From: Candidatus Roizmanbacteria bacterium RIFCSPHIGHO2_12_FULL_38_13
GTDB lineage: Bacteria > Patescibacteriota > Microgenomatia > UBA1406 > GWC2-37-13
DNA: 45,493 nucleotides
Reading direction: 5' to 3'
NCBI GenBank assembly: GCA_001789555.1
Contig: MFZZ01000043.1
Coordinates: 1 to 45,493 of the forward strand
Shown: positions 32,529-41,237 of the stretch, in pieces
Layout of the letters: each line of letters opens with the position of its first letter
Position numbering within the stretch: the stretch's first letter is position 1
The notes under the pieces: generated by a model
The model's input: the letters and a program-made list of their open reading frames with translations, nothing else
What the model was told of the DNA's origin: nothing
Database searches by the model: none
Translations under genes and position numbers: made by a program

Positions 32529-32557
32529 TTGCAATTTTTCGAATAATAATTTATAAT
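32529..32557 (+). promoter_or_regulatory. promoter of the carA leader ORF and carAB
   Basis: TTGCAA (32529-32534), a 17-base spacer and TATAAT (32552-32557). The start would fall near 32564, about 16 bases before the ATG of the small ORF. Confidence 0.65.
32538..32555 (+). promoter_or_regulatory. ARG-box-like palindrome, promoter-overlapping
   Basis: TTCGAATAATAATTTATA fits the ArgR box consensus with two mismatches at fixed positions. It covers the spacer and -10 of the carA promoter. It lies 52 bp centre to centre from the distal box. Confidence 0.4.
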
Positions 32558-32579
32558 TTTCCTTAAATTTAAAATATCG

Positions 32580-32690
32580 ATGCGTTCAAAAAAACCATTT
32601 ATCGTAGGCACTGCCAAGAAAATTCTTTCCTATTTCGGATCACATCTAAATCAGCTTATCATGGGGAAATCTGTTGAAATATATTTATGA
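32580..32690 (+). CDS. 36-residue ORF coupled to carA, possible leader peptide
   Basis: Encodes MRSKKPFIVGTAKKILSYFG and 16 more residues, ending TTA TGA, where the TGA overlaps the carA ATG (ATGA, 32687-32690). It lies directly behind a good promoter. Its base composition rises relative to the AT-rich DNA before it, as expected of coding DNA. The peptide is basic and amphipathic with no run of arginine or pyrimidine-related codons, so classical attenuation is not obvious. It may be a small protein, a translational-coupling device or a chance frame. If carA starts at a different codon, the coupling argument weakens. Confidence 0.5.
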   Translation: MRSKKPFIVGTAKKILSYFGSHLNQLIMGKSVEIYL

Positions 32691-33799
32691 AATCCAAACA
32701 AGCAAGACTAGTAATGCAGGACGGAAGCAGTTTCGTTGGAATGAATTTTGGACATCACTCCTCGGTTGCCGGCGAAGTAGTTTTTACAACCGGCATGGTA
32801 GGTTATCCGGAAAGTATGACTGACCCTTCTTATCGCGGACAGATACTCATATTCACCTATCCTCTCATAGGAAATTATGGTGTGCCGGAAAATCAATCAT
32901 GGGAGTCAAGACAAATAAATGTTGCCGGTATCGTGGTCTCCACTTACATCGATGACAATTCTCATCCAAGCTCAACTCGAACTCTTGGCGAGTGGTTGAA
33001 ATCAGAAAAAAAGCCTGGAATTGAGATTAAAGACACGAGGCTCCTGACACAGAAACTTCGTGAAAAGGGCGCAATGCTCGGGAAAATAATTATTGACAAA
33101 GACATACCCTGGTATGACCCAAACGTAATAAATATCGTCGACGAGGTCTCGACTAAAAGCGTCTATACTGTGACTCCGGAAAACACAAAAAAAACGAAAA
33201 AAATTGTACTTATCGATTGCGGTCAGAAACGAAATATCGTTCGTTCACTTGTGAGGCATGGTGCGACAGTGACTGTAGTTCCTTGGGATTTTGATCTTAC
33301 AAAATATAACAAAACATATGACGGTGTAGTGGTCTCAAACGGTCCCGGCGATCCAAAAATAGTTAAATCGACTATTGCTACTGTCGCGGCTTTATTAAAG
33401 AAAAATACTCCGGTTCTAGGTATTTGTTTAGGACACCAAATTCTTGCTTTAGCGGCCGGGGGCGACACGTATAAACTCAAATATGGTCACCGTAGCCAAA
33501 ATCAGCCATGTAAAATACACGACGGTTCGGAGAAGTACTTTCTGACTACGCAAAACCATGGTTTTGCCGTAGGTAAAATCCCGAAAGGTTTTCAAGAATG
33601 GTTCTCAAATGGCAACGACGGGACAAACGAAGGTATAATTCATGCACGTTGGCCGTTTATGTCCGTTCAGTTTCACCCAGAAGCTTTCCCAGGTCCAAAC
33701 GACACCAGATGGATATTTGATTATTTTCTAAAAAAAACTGGATTATTACGTCATCCTGAATTTATTTCAGGATCTGATCCCGAAACTAGTTCGGGATGA
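32687..33799 (+). CDS. carA: carbamoyl-phosphate synthase small (glutaminase) subunit
   Basis: 370 residues. The N-terminal CarA domain (VAGEVVFTTGMVGYPESMTD) is followed by a class-I glutamine amidotransferase domain with GICLGHQILALAAGG (nucleophile Cys about 247), SVQFHPEAFPG (His/Glu) and the interdomain loop GPGDPK. It hydrolyses glutamine and channels ammonia to CarB to make carbamoyl phosphate for pyrimidines and arginine. The last 18 residues (LLRHPEFISGSDPETSSG) and the stop codon come from the palindromic element at 33750-33800, so the native C-terminus was probably shorter. The gap to carB is 12 bases. Confidence 0.95.
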   Translation: MKSKQARLVMQDGSSFVGMNFGHHSSVAGEVVFTTGMVGYPESMTDPSYRGQILIFTYPLIGNYGVPENQSWESRQINVAGIVVSTYIDDNSHPSSTRTLGEWLKSEKKPGIEIKDTRLLTQKLREKGAMLGKIIIDKDIPWYDPNVINIVDEVSTKSVYTVTPENTKKTKKIVLIDCGQKRNIVRSLVRHGATVTVVPWDFDLTKYNKTYDGVVVSNGPGDPKIVKSTIATVAALLKKNTPVLGICLGHQILALAAGGDTYKLKYGHRSQNQPCKIHDGSEKYFLTTQNHGFAVGKIPKGFQEWFSNGNDGTNEGIIHARWPFMSVQFHPEAFPGPNDTRWIFDYFLKKTGLLRHPEFISGSDPETSSG

Positions 33800-33800
33800 C
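33750..33800. repeat. palindromic element forming the 3' end of carA
   Basis: 51 bp, GTCAT...ATGAC, with two hairpins homologous to the copy at 1113-1167 in copA. It supplies the last CarA codons and the TGA stop (33797-33799) and reaches to 11 bases before the carB ATG. Confidence 0.8.
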
Positions 33801-33811
33801 AAATTGATTAT

Positions 33812-36800
33812 ATGAAAAAAATTAAAAAAGTACTAATCCTAGGCTCCGGAGCTTTAAAAATAGGTCAAGCCGGAGAGTTTGACTACTCGGGTTCACAGGC
33901 AATAAAAGCTCTGAAAGAAGAAGGGATAAAGTCTGTCGTAATTAATCCAAATATTGCTACAGTTCAAACGTCCCAGTTTTTGGCGGATCGAGTATATTTT
34001 CATCCCGTTACTCCCTACTTTGTAGAAAAAATCATACTGAAAGAAAAACCCGATGGTATCTTTCTTTCATTTGGAGGTCAAACGGCCCTCAACTGTGGAG
34101 TAGAACTTTATAAATCCGGTGTTTTGAAAAAAAATAATGTCCGGGTTCTAGGCAGTCCTATTGAATCGATAATATTAACAGAAGACCGTGATGAATTTGC
34201 AAAACATCTTAAAAAAATTCGTCAAATGACTCCGATAAGTTTTGCGGTCACTACGGAAAAATCTGCGCTTGATGCTGCTGAAAAGATCGGTTACCCTGTC
34301 ATGATGCGTTCAGCGTTTGCGCTTGGCGGTCAAGGATCGGGAGTTGTTCGCAATAAAGAAGAAATGACACTTCATGCAAAAGAAGCTTTTGCCTTTTCTC
34401 CGCAAATCTTGGTGGAACAATACCTGCATCACTACAAGGAAGTTGAATACGAGGTCGTTCGGGATCGTGATGACAATTGTGTGACAGTCTGTAACATGGA
34501 AAACTTTGATCCTCTTGGCATTCATACCGGTGAGTCGATAGTTGTTGCTCCTTCACAGACATTGACAAATTTTGAGTATCATACTTTACGACGAGCTTCT
34601 ATAGATATTGTTAGAAGTCTTGGAATTATCGGAGAGTGCAATATTCAGTTTGCATTAAATCCCAACCCTAAAAATAAGTTAAACAGTGAAGACACGGCGC
34701 CTATCGAATATGCCGTTATCGAGGTCAATGCCAGGCTTTCACGCTCGTCTGCCCTGGCCTCGAAAGCAACAGGATATCCGCTGGCATACGTTGCAGCGAA
34801 ACTTGCACTCGGTAAAAGATTGTGGGAGATAAAAAATCAGGTTACTCAAGTTACGCAGTCATTTTTTGAACCGGCATTGGACTATGTCGTGGTAAAGTTT
34901 CCTCGCTGGGACATAGAAAAGTTTAAAGGAGCTGACGAACGTATCGGCAGCAGTATGAAATCGGTGGGTGAAGTCATGGGTATAGGTAGAACTTTCCCGG
35001 AAGCTTTACAAAAGGCCGTACGCATGCTGGAAATTGGAGTAACGAGTGCGTCTTCGACGAAACTGCTTGAAGACGATAAAAATGACACAGATTTAAACAA
35101 AATAATTGCCGATCATATCAGGCGCCCCACTCCCAAACGGTTGTTTGCAATTTGTTACGCCCTATATAGAAACATTTCGATTGAAGAGCTTCATAAAATG
35201 ACCGGTATCACAAAATGGTTTTTACAGGAACTTCAGAAAATCGTCGATGTATACAAACATCTTCATAATCAGAAAGGCAGTTTGACGTCATTAACCACCG
35301 AAGATCTGATTTGGTTCAAACGGATGGGTGTCACTGATAGCGAGATCGCCAAACAATTTAAAACAAAAGAAATTACTGTTCGCGCATATCGTAAGAAAAA
35401 AAATGTCACACCGGCAATATTTCAGATCGACACATTGGCTGCAGAATTTCCGGCAAAAACAAATTACCTTTATACCACCTATCACGGCAGCCATCATGAT
35501 GTAAAACCACTTCATAAAAAAGGCGTCATCATTTTGGGATCAGGACCATACAGAATTGGATCTTCCGTAGAATTTGACTGGAGTTGTGTCAGCACGGCAA
35601 TGCGGCTGTCAAAATATAAAAAAGCGTCGATTATTATAAACTGCAATCCAGAAACCGTGTCAACAGACTACGATATGAGTGCGAGACTGTATTTTGAGGA
35701 GCTCAATCTGGAGCGCGTTATGGATATTTATGAGTTTGAGAAGTCGTTTGGTCTTGTAGTTTCTGTTGGGGGTCAGACACCAAACAATCTGGCACACGAG
35801 TTACATAAATATAAACTACCGCTTCTTGGCACCTCTGCAGTCAATATCGATCGGGCCGAAGACAGGAATATATTTTCGGAAGTGCTTGACAAACTGGGTA
35901 TCAGGCAGCCTCGTTGGGTAAGCGCAACGACCGAAAAACAGGCCATAGATTTTTCAAAAACGGTTGGATTTCCGGTTTTAGTCAGACCATCATATGTGCT
36001 TTCAGGTAGCGCTATGAATATTTGTGAAACCTCGGAAGAGCTTTCGGCGTTTTTACAAAAAGCTTCAAAAGTAAATACCAATCATCCTGTGACTGTTTCC
36101 AAATTTTGGGAAAACGCCAGTGAAATCGAACTTGACGCCGTCGCCCAAAACGGGCAAATCGTGCTGTATGCTCTTTCAGAGCATCTGGAGCAAGCCGGAG
36201 TCCATTCCGGAGATGCAACGATCATCTTCCCTGCTCAAAGAGTATATTTGGCAACAGCACAAAAAATCATTGATGCCGCGAAAAAACTTGCCAAGGAATA
36301 TGCGATCACCGGTCCATTTAATATACAATTTTTGGCAAGAGAAGATACGACCGTATCTGTCATTGAAATGAATCTTCGGGCTTCCCGGACTTTCCCGCTG
36401 ATCTCAAAAGGCAGCGGTTACAACTTCGCGTTCACTGTGGTCGACTCTTTTTTTGGAAAGGCAATAAAACATAAATATGAATACCCAAGCTATAGCGTCA
36501 TAAAAGCTCCTCAATTTTCATTTTCCAGGTTAACAGGTGCTGATCCGATATTGCGGGTAGAAATGGCTTCGACCGGTGAGGTCGGTTGTTTTGGTCCGGA
36601 TGTCAAAGCGGCATTTCTTACATCCATGCTGGCAGTCGGGCATGTAATTCCCAAAAAAGCAGTGTTACTTTCTGTTGGTAATGCATACAAGGAAGATTTT
36701 GCATCATACATGCAAATTCTGCATAACTTGGGCTACACACTTTACACAACCGAAGGCACGAGTAGTTTTCTCAAACACAGACTTAATATTCAGACAAAGT

Positions 36801-37096
36801 CCGTGCCAAAAGGCTATCAGGGTGGGGCACAAACCGTAGTTGACTTAATTCAAAATGGCATAGTGGATTGTGTAATCAATATTCGCGATAAGAAAGCTCT
36901 AAAAAACGGTGAGCGCATTTATAAAAAAGAAATAACAGACGGTTTCAAAATACGCAGGGCATCGGCCGATCACAATATTCCATTAATTACGAACATTCAT
37001 GCGGCCAAACTCTTCGTGTCATCATTAAAATATAATAATCTGAATAAATTACCAATTGAACCTTGGGATCATTATGTTCCAGTTGTTAAAAATTAA
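33812..37096 (+). CDS. carB: carbamoyl-phosphate synthase large subunit
   Basis: 1094 residues, the family's usual size. Two homologous ATP-grasp halves can be seen (ALKIGQAGEFDYSGSQAIKA and GSGPYRIGSSVEFDWSCVS), each with its NPE/NPN and VEVNAR/EMNLR loops, and a C-terminal MGS-like allosteric domain (about 945-1060, VLLSVGNAYKEDF, TDGFKIRRASADHN). The first half makes carboxyphosphate and carbamate, the second carbamoyl phosphate. The MGS domain binds UMP or IMP in characterised CarB. A region near 560 (TKEITVRAYRKKKNVTPAIF) is the standard inter-half oligomerisation segment. It follows carA closely. Confidence 0.96.
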   Translation: MKKIKKVLILGSGALKIGQAGEFDYSGSQAIKALKEEGIKSVVINPNIATVQTSQFLADRVYFHPVTPYFVEKIILKEKPDGIFLSFGGQTALNCGVELYKSGVLKKNNVRVLGSPIESIILTEDRDEFAKHLKKIRQMTPISFAVTTEKSALDAAEKIGYPVMMRSAFALGGQGSGVVRNKEEMTLHAKEAFAFSPQILVEQYLHHYKEVEYEVVRDRDDNCVTVCNMENFDPLGIHTGESIVVAPSQTLTNFEYHTLRRASIDIVRSLGIIGECNIQFALNPNPKNKLNSEDTAPIEYAVIEVNARLSRSSALASKATGYPLAYVAAKLALGKRLWEIKNQVTQVTQSFFEPALDYVVVKFPRWDIEKFKGADERIGSSMKSVGEVMGIGRTFPEALQKAVRMLEIGVTSASSTKLLEDDKNDTDLNKIIADHIRRPTPKRLFAICYALYRNISIEELHKMTGITKWFLQELQKIVDVYKHLHNQKGSLTSLTTEDLIWFKRMGVTDSEIAKQFKTKEITVRAYRKKKNVTPAIFQIDTLAAEFPAKTNYLYTTYHGSHHDVKPLHKKGVIILGSGPYRIGSSVEFDWSCVSTAMRLSKYKKASIIINCNPETVSTDYDMSARLYFEELNLERVMDIYEFEKSFGLVVSVGGQTPNNLAHELHKYKLPLLGTSAVNIDRAEDRNIFSEVLDKLGIRQPRWVSATTEKQAIDFSKTVGFPVLVRPSYVLSGSAMNICETSEELSAFLQKASKVNTNHPVTVSKFWENASEIELDAVAQNGQIVLYALSEHLEQAGVHSGDATIIFPAQRVYLATAQKIIDAAKKLAKEYAITGPFNIQFLAREDTTVSVIEMNLRASRTFPLISKGSGYNFAFTVVDSFFGKAIKHKYEYPSYSVIKAPQFSFSRLTGADPILRVEMASTGEVGCFGPDVKAAFLTSMLAVGHVIPKKAVLLSVGNAYKEDFASYMQILHNLGYTLYTTEGTSSFLKHRLNIQTKSVPKGYQGGAQTVVDLIQNGIVDCVINIRDKKALKNGERIYKKEITDGFKIRRASADHNIPLITNIHAAKLFVSSLKYNNLNKLPIEPWDHYVPVVKN

Positions 37097-37112
37097 ACTT
37101 TTCTTAAAAGCA

Positions 37113-37221
37113 GTGAACCTCAAGCGATCCCTCGCATTGCGGGGAAGAGCGAAGAGGTGAAGGGTCCGCCGTTTTTAGGCGGGATGCGAGTTCACCTTCG
37201 AGTAAATTTTAGTTACGAGCG
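37113..37221. repeat. inverted-repeat element C, upstream of pyrB
   Basis: Contains nested arms GTGAA/TTCAC, CTCGCAT/ATGCGAG and CCGCC-TTTTT-GGCGG. It ends in CGAGTAAATTTTAGTTACGAGCG, the same right end as elements A and B. It fills the gap between carB and pyrB and ends 24 bases before the pyrB ATG. The inner hairpin might also act as a terminator or attenuator, though no U-run follows. Confidence 0.6.
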
Positions 37222-37245
37222 TTATTATAAATTTGTTTTAAATTT

Positions 37246-38187
37246 ATGAAAAAAATAAACGGTCGTTTTTATAAACAAAATATTTTGAGCACCGAACAAT
37301 TTACCAAATCAGATATTGATACGGTTTTTAAGCTTGCAATCAATTATCGAAAAAAAGTTGAATCTGGTAAAGCGATCACCGATCTGAAAGGAAAAATTCT
37401 CACTGCTCTATTTTATGAACCAAGTAGTAGAACATTTGGATCGTTTATCGCAGCGATGCAAAGGTTAGGAGGCGGAGTGATACCAATTCAGGGAATTACC
37501 TTTTCCTCCGTCTCAAAAGGTGAAACCCTCGAGGACACAATTAGGGTTTTTGCCAATTATTCAGATGTCATAGCTATGAGACACAACGAAACTGGTGCTG
37601 CCCAAAAAGCAGCCGATGTCTCACCTGTCCCTATTTTGAATGCCGGCGACGGTGTTGGTGAACACCCGACTCAAGGACTTCTTGATCTTTTGACAATAAA
37701 AGAACGTCTAGGTAGATTGGATAAAATACATATTGCCATGGTTGGCGATTTGAAATATGGCAGGACAGTTCATTCGCTCACAAAACTTCTTTTGCTTTTC
37801 CAAAATATTACTTTTACGTTTATCTCTCCTCCGCTTTCGCCGATGCCGGATGAGATTTTGAAAATGGTCCGAAAAGTCGGAGCAAAAATCCAAAAAAAAT
37901 CAGCAATCGTCGACATCATCAAAGACATCGATGTGATTTACATGACGCGGATTCAAAAAGAAAGAATGGATCCAAAAATTTACAAAAAGATGAAGAATAT
38001 GTTTATCCTCGATGCAAAACTAGCAAACAAGATGAAAAAAAACTCGATCATCTTGCACCCGCTTCCTAGAATCGGAGAAATAACTACCGAAGTTGATAAA
38101 AATCCAAGATCGGTTTATTTGACTCACCAGATGAGAAGTGGTATGTTTGTGAGAATGGCGCTTTTAAAGCTTATTTTGACGAAGTGA
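37246..38187 (+). CDS. pyrB: aspartate carbamoyltransferase catalytic chain
   Basis: 313 residues. Carbamoyl-phosphate binding EPSSRTFGSF (the S-x-R-T loop), the HPTQGLLDL segment, GDLKYGRTVHSL and the C-terminal HPLPRIGEI are all present. It joins carbamoyl phosphate and aspartate to N-carbamoylaspartate, the first committed pyrimidine step. SSRT replaces the commoner STRT; this is a mild variant seen in the family. It is third in the carA-carB-pyrB set and separated from carB by an inverted-repeat element. No regulatory chain (pyrI) is present. Its stop is one base from the stop of the convergent pyrC. Confidence 0.94.
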   Translation: MKKINGRFYKQNILSTEQFTKSDIDTVFKLAINYRKKVESGKAITDLKGKILTALFYEPSSRTFGSFIAAMQRLGGGVIPIQGITFSSVSKGETLEDTIRVFANYSDVIAMRHNETGAAQKAADVSPVPILNAGDGVGEHPTQGLLDLLTIKERLGRLDKIHIAMVGDLKYGRTVHSLTKLLLLFQNITFTFISPPLSPMPDEILKMVRKVGAKIQKKSAIVDIIKDIDVIYMTRIQKERMDPKIYKKMKNMFILDAKLANKMKKNSIILHPLPRIGEITTEVDKNPRSVYLTHQMRSGMFVRMALLKLILTK

Positions 38188-38188
38188 A

Positions 38189-39535
38189 TTATTTTTTTCT
38201 TTTCAGCCAAAGGCCTTTTTTCACTGTGAGGATTTTACCGTTTTCATACACAAGCTCCCCCCGCAAAAAAGTGGCTTGTGGACGACCAATCAATTTCATG
38301 CCATCGTATGCCGACCACTTAAGTTTGGTAAATAGTTCTTCCCGTTTTACTTTCCAGGAATTTTTGACATCGATAATCACAAAATCAGCGTCATTTCCGA
38401 CTTTAATGCCCGACTTTTGTGAATGGCGAAAAAAGTTGGCGACATTGGTCGAGCTCATCTTTGCAAGTCTCATGAGTCCTTCTTCCAATGTCTTTTTACC
38501 AAATTGTCGAACCCATCCGGTGATAAATACAGCAACTGACTCTTGAATGCCGGGTGTACCACTTGCTGCCTGCCAGATATCCCCTTTCTTTTCATCAAGT
38601 AAATGCGGAGTGTGTTCCGAACAAAAACCGTCAATTCTTCCTTCACGCACCATTTCCCATAGTTTTTTATTTACTTTTGGAGTTCGTAAAGCTGGACTCA
38701 CCTTAATTAAGGTTCCATATTTTTTGTAATCTTTTGTCGTAAAAAAAAGTTGATAACCGGTTACCTCTCCAGCTGCAACTAATCCTTGTTTTCTGGCATA
38801 ATCAATTGCGTCAAATTCGCCTTCGGTACTTGCATGCAGAATCCAGAGTTTTGTACCAAAATATTTTGCCAAAATTACTGCTTCCCAGGCGGCCATCTCC
38901 ACAACCATCTCATTGCGTGCATCTGAATATGCAAGTATATTTTTTTCTTTTTTCCTTGCCTCTTCCCTGCTCGTTACCAAATCCTGATTTTCTGCGTGGA
39001 CGAGAACCGGATAACCACGGCGCGCGGCAATTTCCCAAATTTTTGCCTGATCGGATAAGTTTGGAATTGTAGTTGGCGTGGTTTGATGGCCAGCCGTAAA
39101 AACCTTGACCCCGTTGATTTCAAGCGGATTGGCCTTCTCAAGTTCGGGAATGTCTTTAACTGAAGCTCCAAAATTTATAGCAAAATCACATAATGATTTT
39201 TTTTTATACCGCTCAATTTGTTCACGAAGCAGTTTGACAGTGGTTGTAGGCGGCTTGGTATTTGGCATGTCAAAAACCGTAGTAAAGCCTCCGGCAAGCG
39301 CTGCTCGCGTACCGTGTGGAATATCCTCTTTATGTTCCAAACCGGGTTCACGAAAATGGCCATGAGTTTCGATAAGTCCCGGCAAGACATATTTGCCTTT
39401 TGCATCATAAGCTTTTGAATAACCCTTTCCTTTTTTAATTGCAGTAATTTTTCCATTTGAAAACAGTATTGAGCCCTCAATAATTTTTTCAGGTGTAACG
39501 ATTTTAACGTTTTTAATCTCACTATATTGATCCAT
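38189..39535 (-). CDS. pyrC: dihydroorotase, class I
   Basis: 448 residues of the amidohydrolase fold. The metal site is visible: GLIETHGHFREPG (H-x-H), HAENQD, LHASTEGE and SEHTPH (catalytic Asp equivalents nearby), and NGVKVFTAG carries the lysine usually carboxylated. It cyclises N-carbamoylaspartate to dihydroorotate. The length and order fit class-I bacterial dihydroorotases (often named PyrC), not allantoinase, given the neighbours. It is last in the minus-strand set argG, flavoprotein, pyrC, with a 14-base gap upstream. Its stop nearly touches pyrB's, so transcription must terminate or run antisense across it. Confidence 0.92.
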   Translation of the reverse strand: MDQYSEIKNVKIVTPEKIIEGSILFSNGKITAIKKGKGYSKAYDAKGKYVLPGLIETHGHFREPGLEHKEDIPHGTRAALAGGFTTVFDMPNTKPPTTTVKLLREQIERYKKKSLCDFAINFGASVKDIPELEKANPLEINGVKVFTAGHQTTPTTIPNLSDQAKIWEIAARRGYPVLVHAENQDLVTSREEARKKEKNILAYSDARNEMVVEMAAWEAVILAKYFGTKLWILHASTEGEFDAIDYARKQGLVAAGEVTGYQLFFTTKDYKKYGTLIKVSPALRTPKVNKKLWEMVREGRIDGFCSEHTPHLLDEKKGDIWQAASGTPGIQESVAVFITGWVRQFGKKTLEEGLMRLAKMSSTNVANFFRHSQKSGIKVGNDADFVIIDVKNSWKVKREELFTKLKWSAYDGMKLIGRPQATFLRGELVYENGKILTVKKGLWLKRKK

Positions 39536-39549
39536 AGTTACTCTTTCTT

Positions 39550-41190
39550 CTACAATTTTATTGTTGGACGAACAATAGTTTTAATTTTCCCACTTACGTT
39601 TTTGACAATTATGTTTTTCTCCCATTTTTTATTCATTTTTGGATAATCGCTTCTGAAATGCGCTCCCCTGCTTTCCTTGCGTACAATTGCGCAGGCAATG
39701 ATGATTCTTGCGAGTTTGACCATTTCAAATGTTTCAAGTACTGGCTGTAGAGTCTTTTTTGTAGCTTTCATTTTTGCCGCTTTTTTAATCAAAGATTCTA
39801 TGTCTTCTGCAGCGGACACCAGGGTTTTTTCATCTCTGACAATCCCTACCTTGTCCCACATTATTGATCCCAACTCTTTTCTTATTTCCTTAAATGAAAT
39901 TCCCTTTGTTCTTTTTACAAGATCGTCAAGTCGTTTGGTTTCGTCTTTTATTATTTTGTCGGAAAATTTTCTGTGCTTGATTTTACTGACAAATATACTT
40001 GAGCTTATTCCGGTACGTCTCGCAAACACTTGTCCCTCTGCAAGAGAATTACCTCCCAGTCTATTTGCACCGTGAATGCCTGTTCCTACTTCACCGATGG
40101 CATAAAATCCAGGAATATTTGTTTCACCCCACTCATTGAATCTGATTCCGCCCATCATATGGTGCATCGTTGGAGTAATCTCCATCATTTCTCGTGAAAT
40201 ATCGACACCGTATTTTTTAAACTTGGCATACACTTCAGGAATATGTTTTTTAATATCTTTTAATCCTAGTTCACGAACGTCTAAATACACTCCTCCATGT
40301 TTTGTGCCGCGGCCTTCCTGGACTTCGGTATATATCGCGCGAGCAACTTCATCTCGACCCGCAAGTTCCATCCTTTCCGGTTGGTATCTTTTCATAAAAC
40401 GCTCACCCTTGCTATTTATCAGCTTTCCTTTGTGACCACGGACTTTTTCTGTGATAAGGCTTCCCTTCTCCGATTCCGGAAAAGCCATTCCTGTCGGATG
40501 AAACTGAATGAATTCCATGTCCTGCAGTTCGGCGCCAATATTAAACCCCCAAACATATCCTTCACCAGTATTACTGGGTTCATTTGAAGTAATTTTATAT
40601 AACTGACCTGCCCCACCGGCTGCGGCAATAACCGCTTTTGTATGGAAAAAAACCGGCCTGTTATTTTTCTGATTAAAAGCATAAACGCCGTAAACTCCTT
40701 TTTTATCCGCAAATATTTTTGTTACAAAGTAATGCGCATAAAATGGTACTTTGAGTTTTTTGACCTCTGAAGCAAGTCCATGCATCATTTCTCGACCGGT
40801 ATAATCACCCGCACATAAATTTAACGGGGCCGATTGTTTCCCTCCTGCCCATGTATAAAATGAGCCATCGGGAAGTCGATCAAATTTAACACCGTACGAC
40901 ACCAAATCATAAATTCTATCTGGCATTTCATGAGTGAAAATATGTACCAGTTTGTGATTATTTAAATACCATCCCCCTTTGATTGTATCCTGATAATGTT
41001 GTTCGGGACTTGCTGGTGGTTTTATTGCTACATTGAGTCCGCCCATTGCCTTTTCTGTATGTGCTCGCCCAAACGGTTCTTTAGAAATAACTGCCAGTCT
41101 TGCTCCCATTTTTACCGCCTCAATTGAAGCTCGAAGACCTGCTCCTCCTGCGCCGATAACAACAATATCAGTAGTTATGGTTTTAATCAT
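39550..41190 (-). CDS. FAD-dependent fumarate reductase/succinate dehydrogenase-like flavoprotein
   Basis: 546 residues. FAD-binding VVIGAGGAGLRASIEA is at the N-terminus and the fumarate site follows: LQDMEFIQFHPTGMAF, GRDEVARAI and HHMMGGIRFNEWGET, then GEVGTGIHGANRLGGNSLAE and the C-terminal RKESRGAHFRSDYP. It resembles the FrdA/TfrA (thiol:fumarate reductase) group more than NadB. No iron-sulfur or membrane subunit gene is next to it. It lies between argG and pyrC and could handle fumarate or serve the missing dihydroorotate oxidation; that is inference. An L-aspartate oxidase function is an alternative. Confidence 0.85.
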   Translation of the reverse strand: MIKTITTDIVVIGAGGAGLRASIEAVKMGARLAVISKEPFGRAHTEKAMGGLNVAIKPPASPEQHYQDTIKGGWYLNNHKLVHIFTHEMPDRIYDLVSYGVKFDRLPDGSFYTWAGGKQSAPLNLCAGDYTGREMMHGLASEVKKLKVPFYAHYFVTKIFADKKGVYGVYAFNQKNNRPVFFHTKAVIAAAGGAGQLYKITSNEPSNTGEGYVWGFNIGAELQDMEFIQFHPTGMAFPESEKGSLITEKVRGHKGKLINSKGERFMKRYQPERMELAGRDEVARAIYTEVQEGRGTKHGGVYLDVRELGLKDIKKHIPEVYAKFKKYGVDISREMMEITPTMHHMMGGIRFNEWGETNIPGFYAIGEVGTGIHGANRLGGNSLAEGQVFARRTGISSSIFVSKIKHRKFSDKIIKDETKRLDDLVKRTKGISFKEIRKELGSIMWDKVGIVRDEKTLVSAAEDIESLIKKAAKMKATKKTLQPVLETFEMVKLARIIIACAIVRKESRGAHFRSDYPKMNKKWEKNIIVKNVSGKIKTIVRPTIKL

Positions 41191-41237
41191 AATTTTTCTG
41201 ATTTTTAAATAATAATTCGAAATTACAATGTCTGTCT

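Larger units (their letters stand above)
32378..32686. other. 309-bp intergenic region between polX and carA
   Basis: Holds the leaderless polX promoter (32384-32411), two ARG-box-like palindromes (32486-32503 and 32538-32555), the carA promoter (32529-32557) and a 36-codon ORF (32580-32690). The part before 32560 is extremely AT-rich; the ORF part is visibly richer in GC. Confidence 0.6.

Noticed and set aside
39550-41190. assignment as L-aspartate oxidase (NadB)
   Set aside because: Motifs (HHMMGGIRF, RLGGNSLAE) fit fumarate reductase flavoproteins better, and no nadA or nadC is nearby. Not fully excluded.
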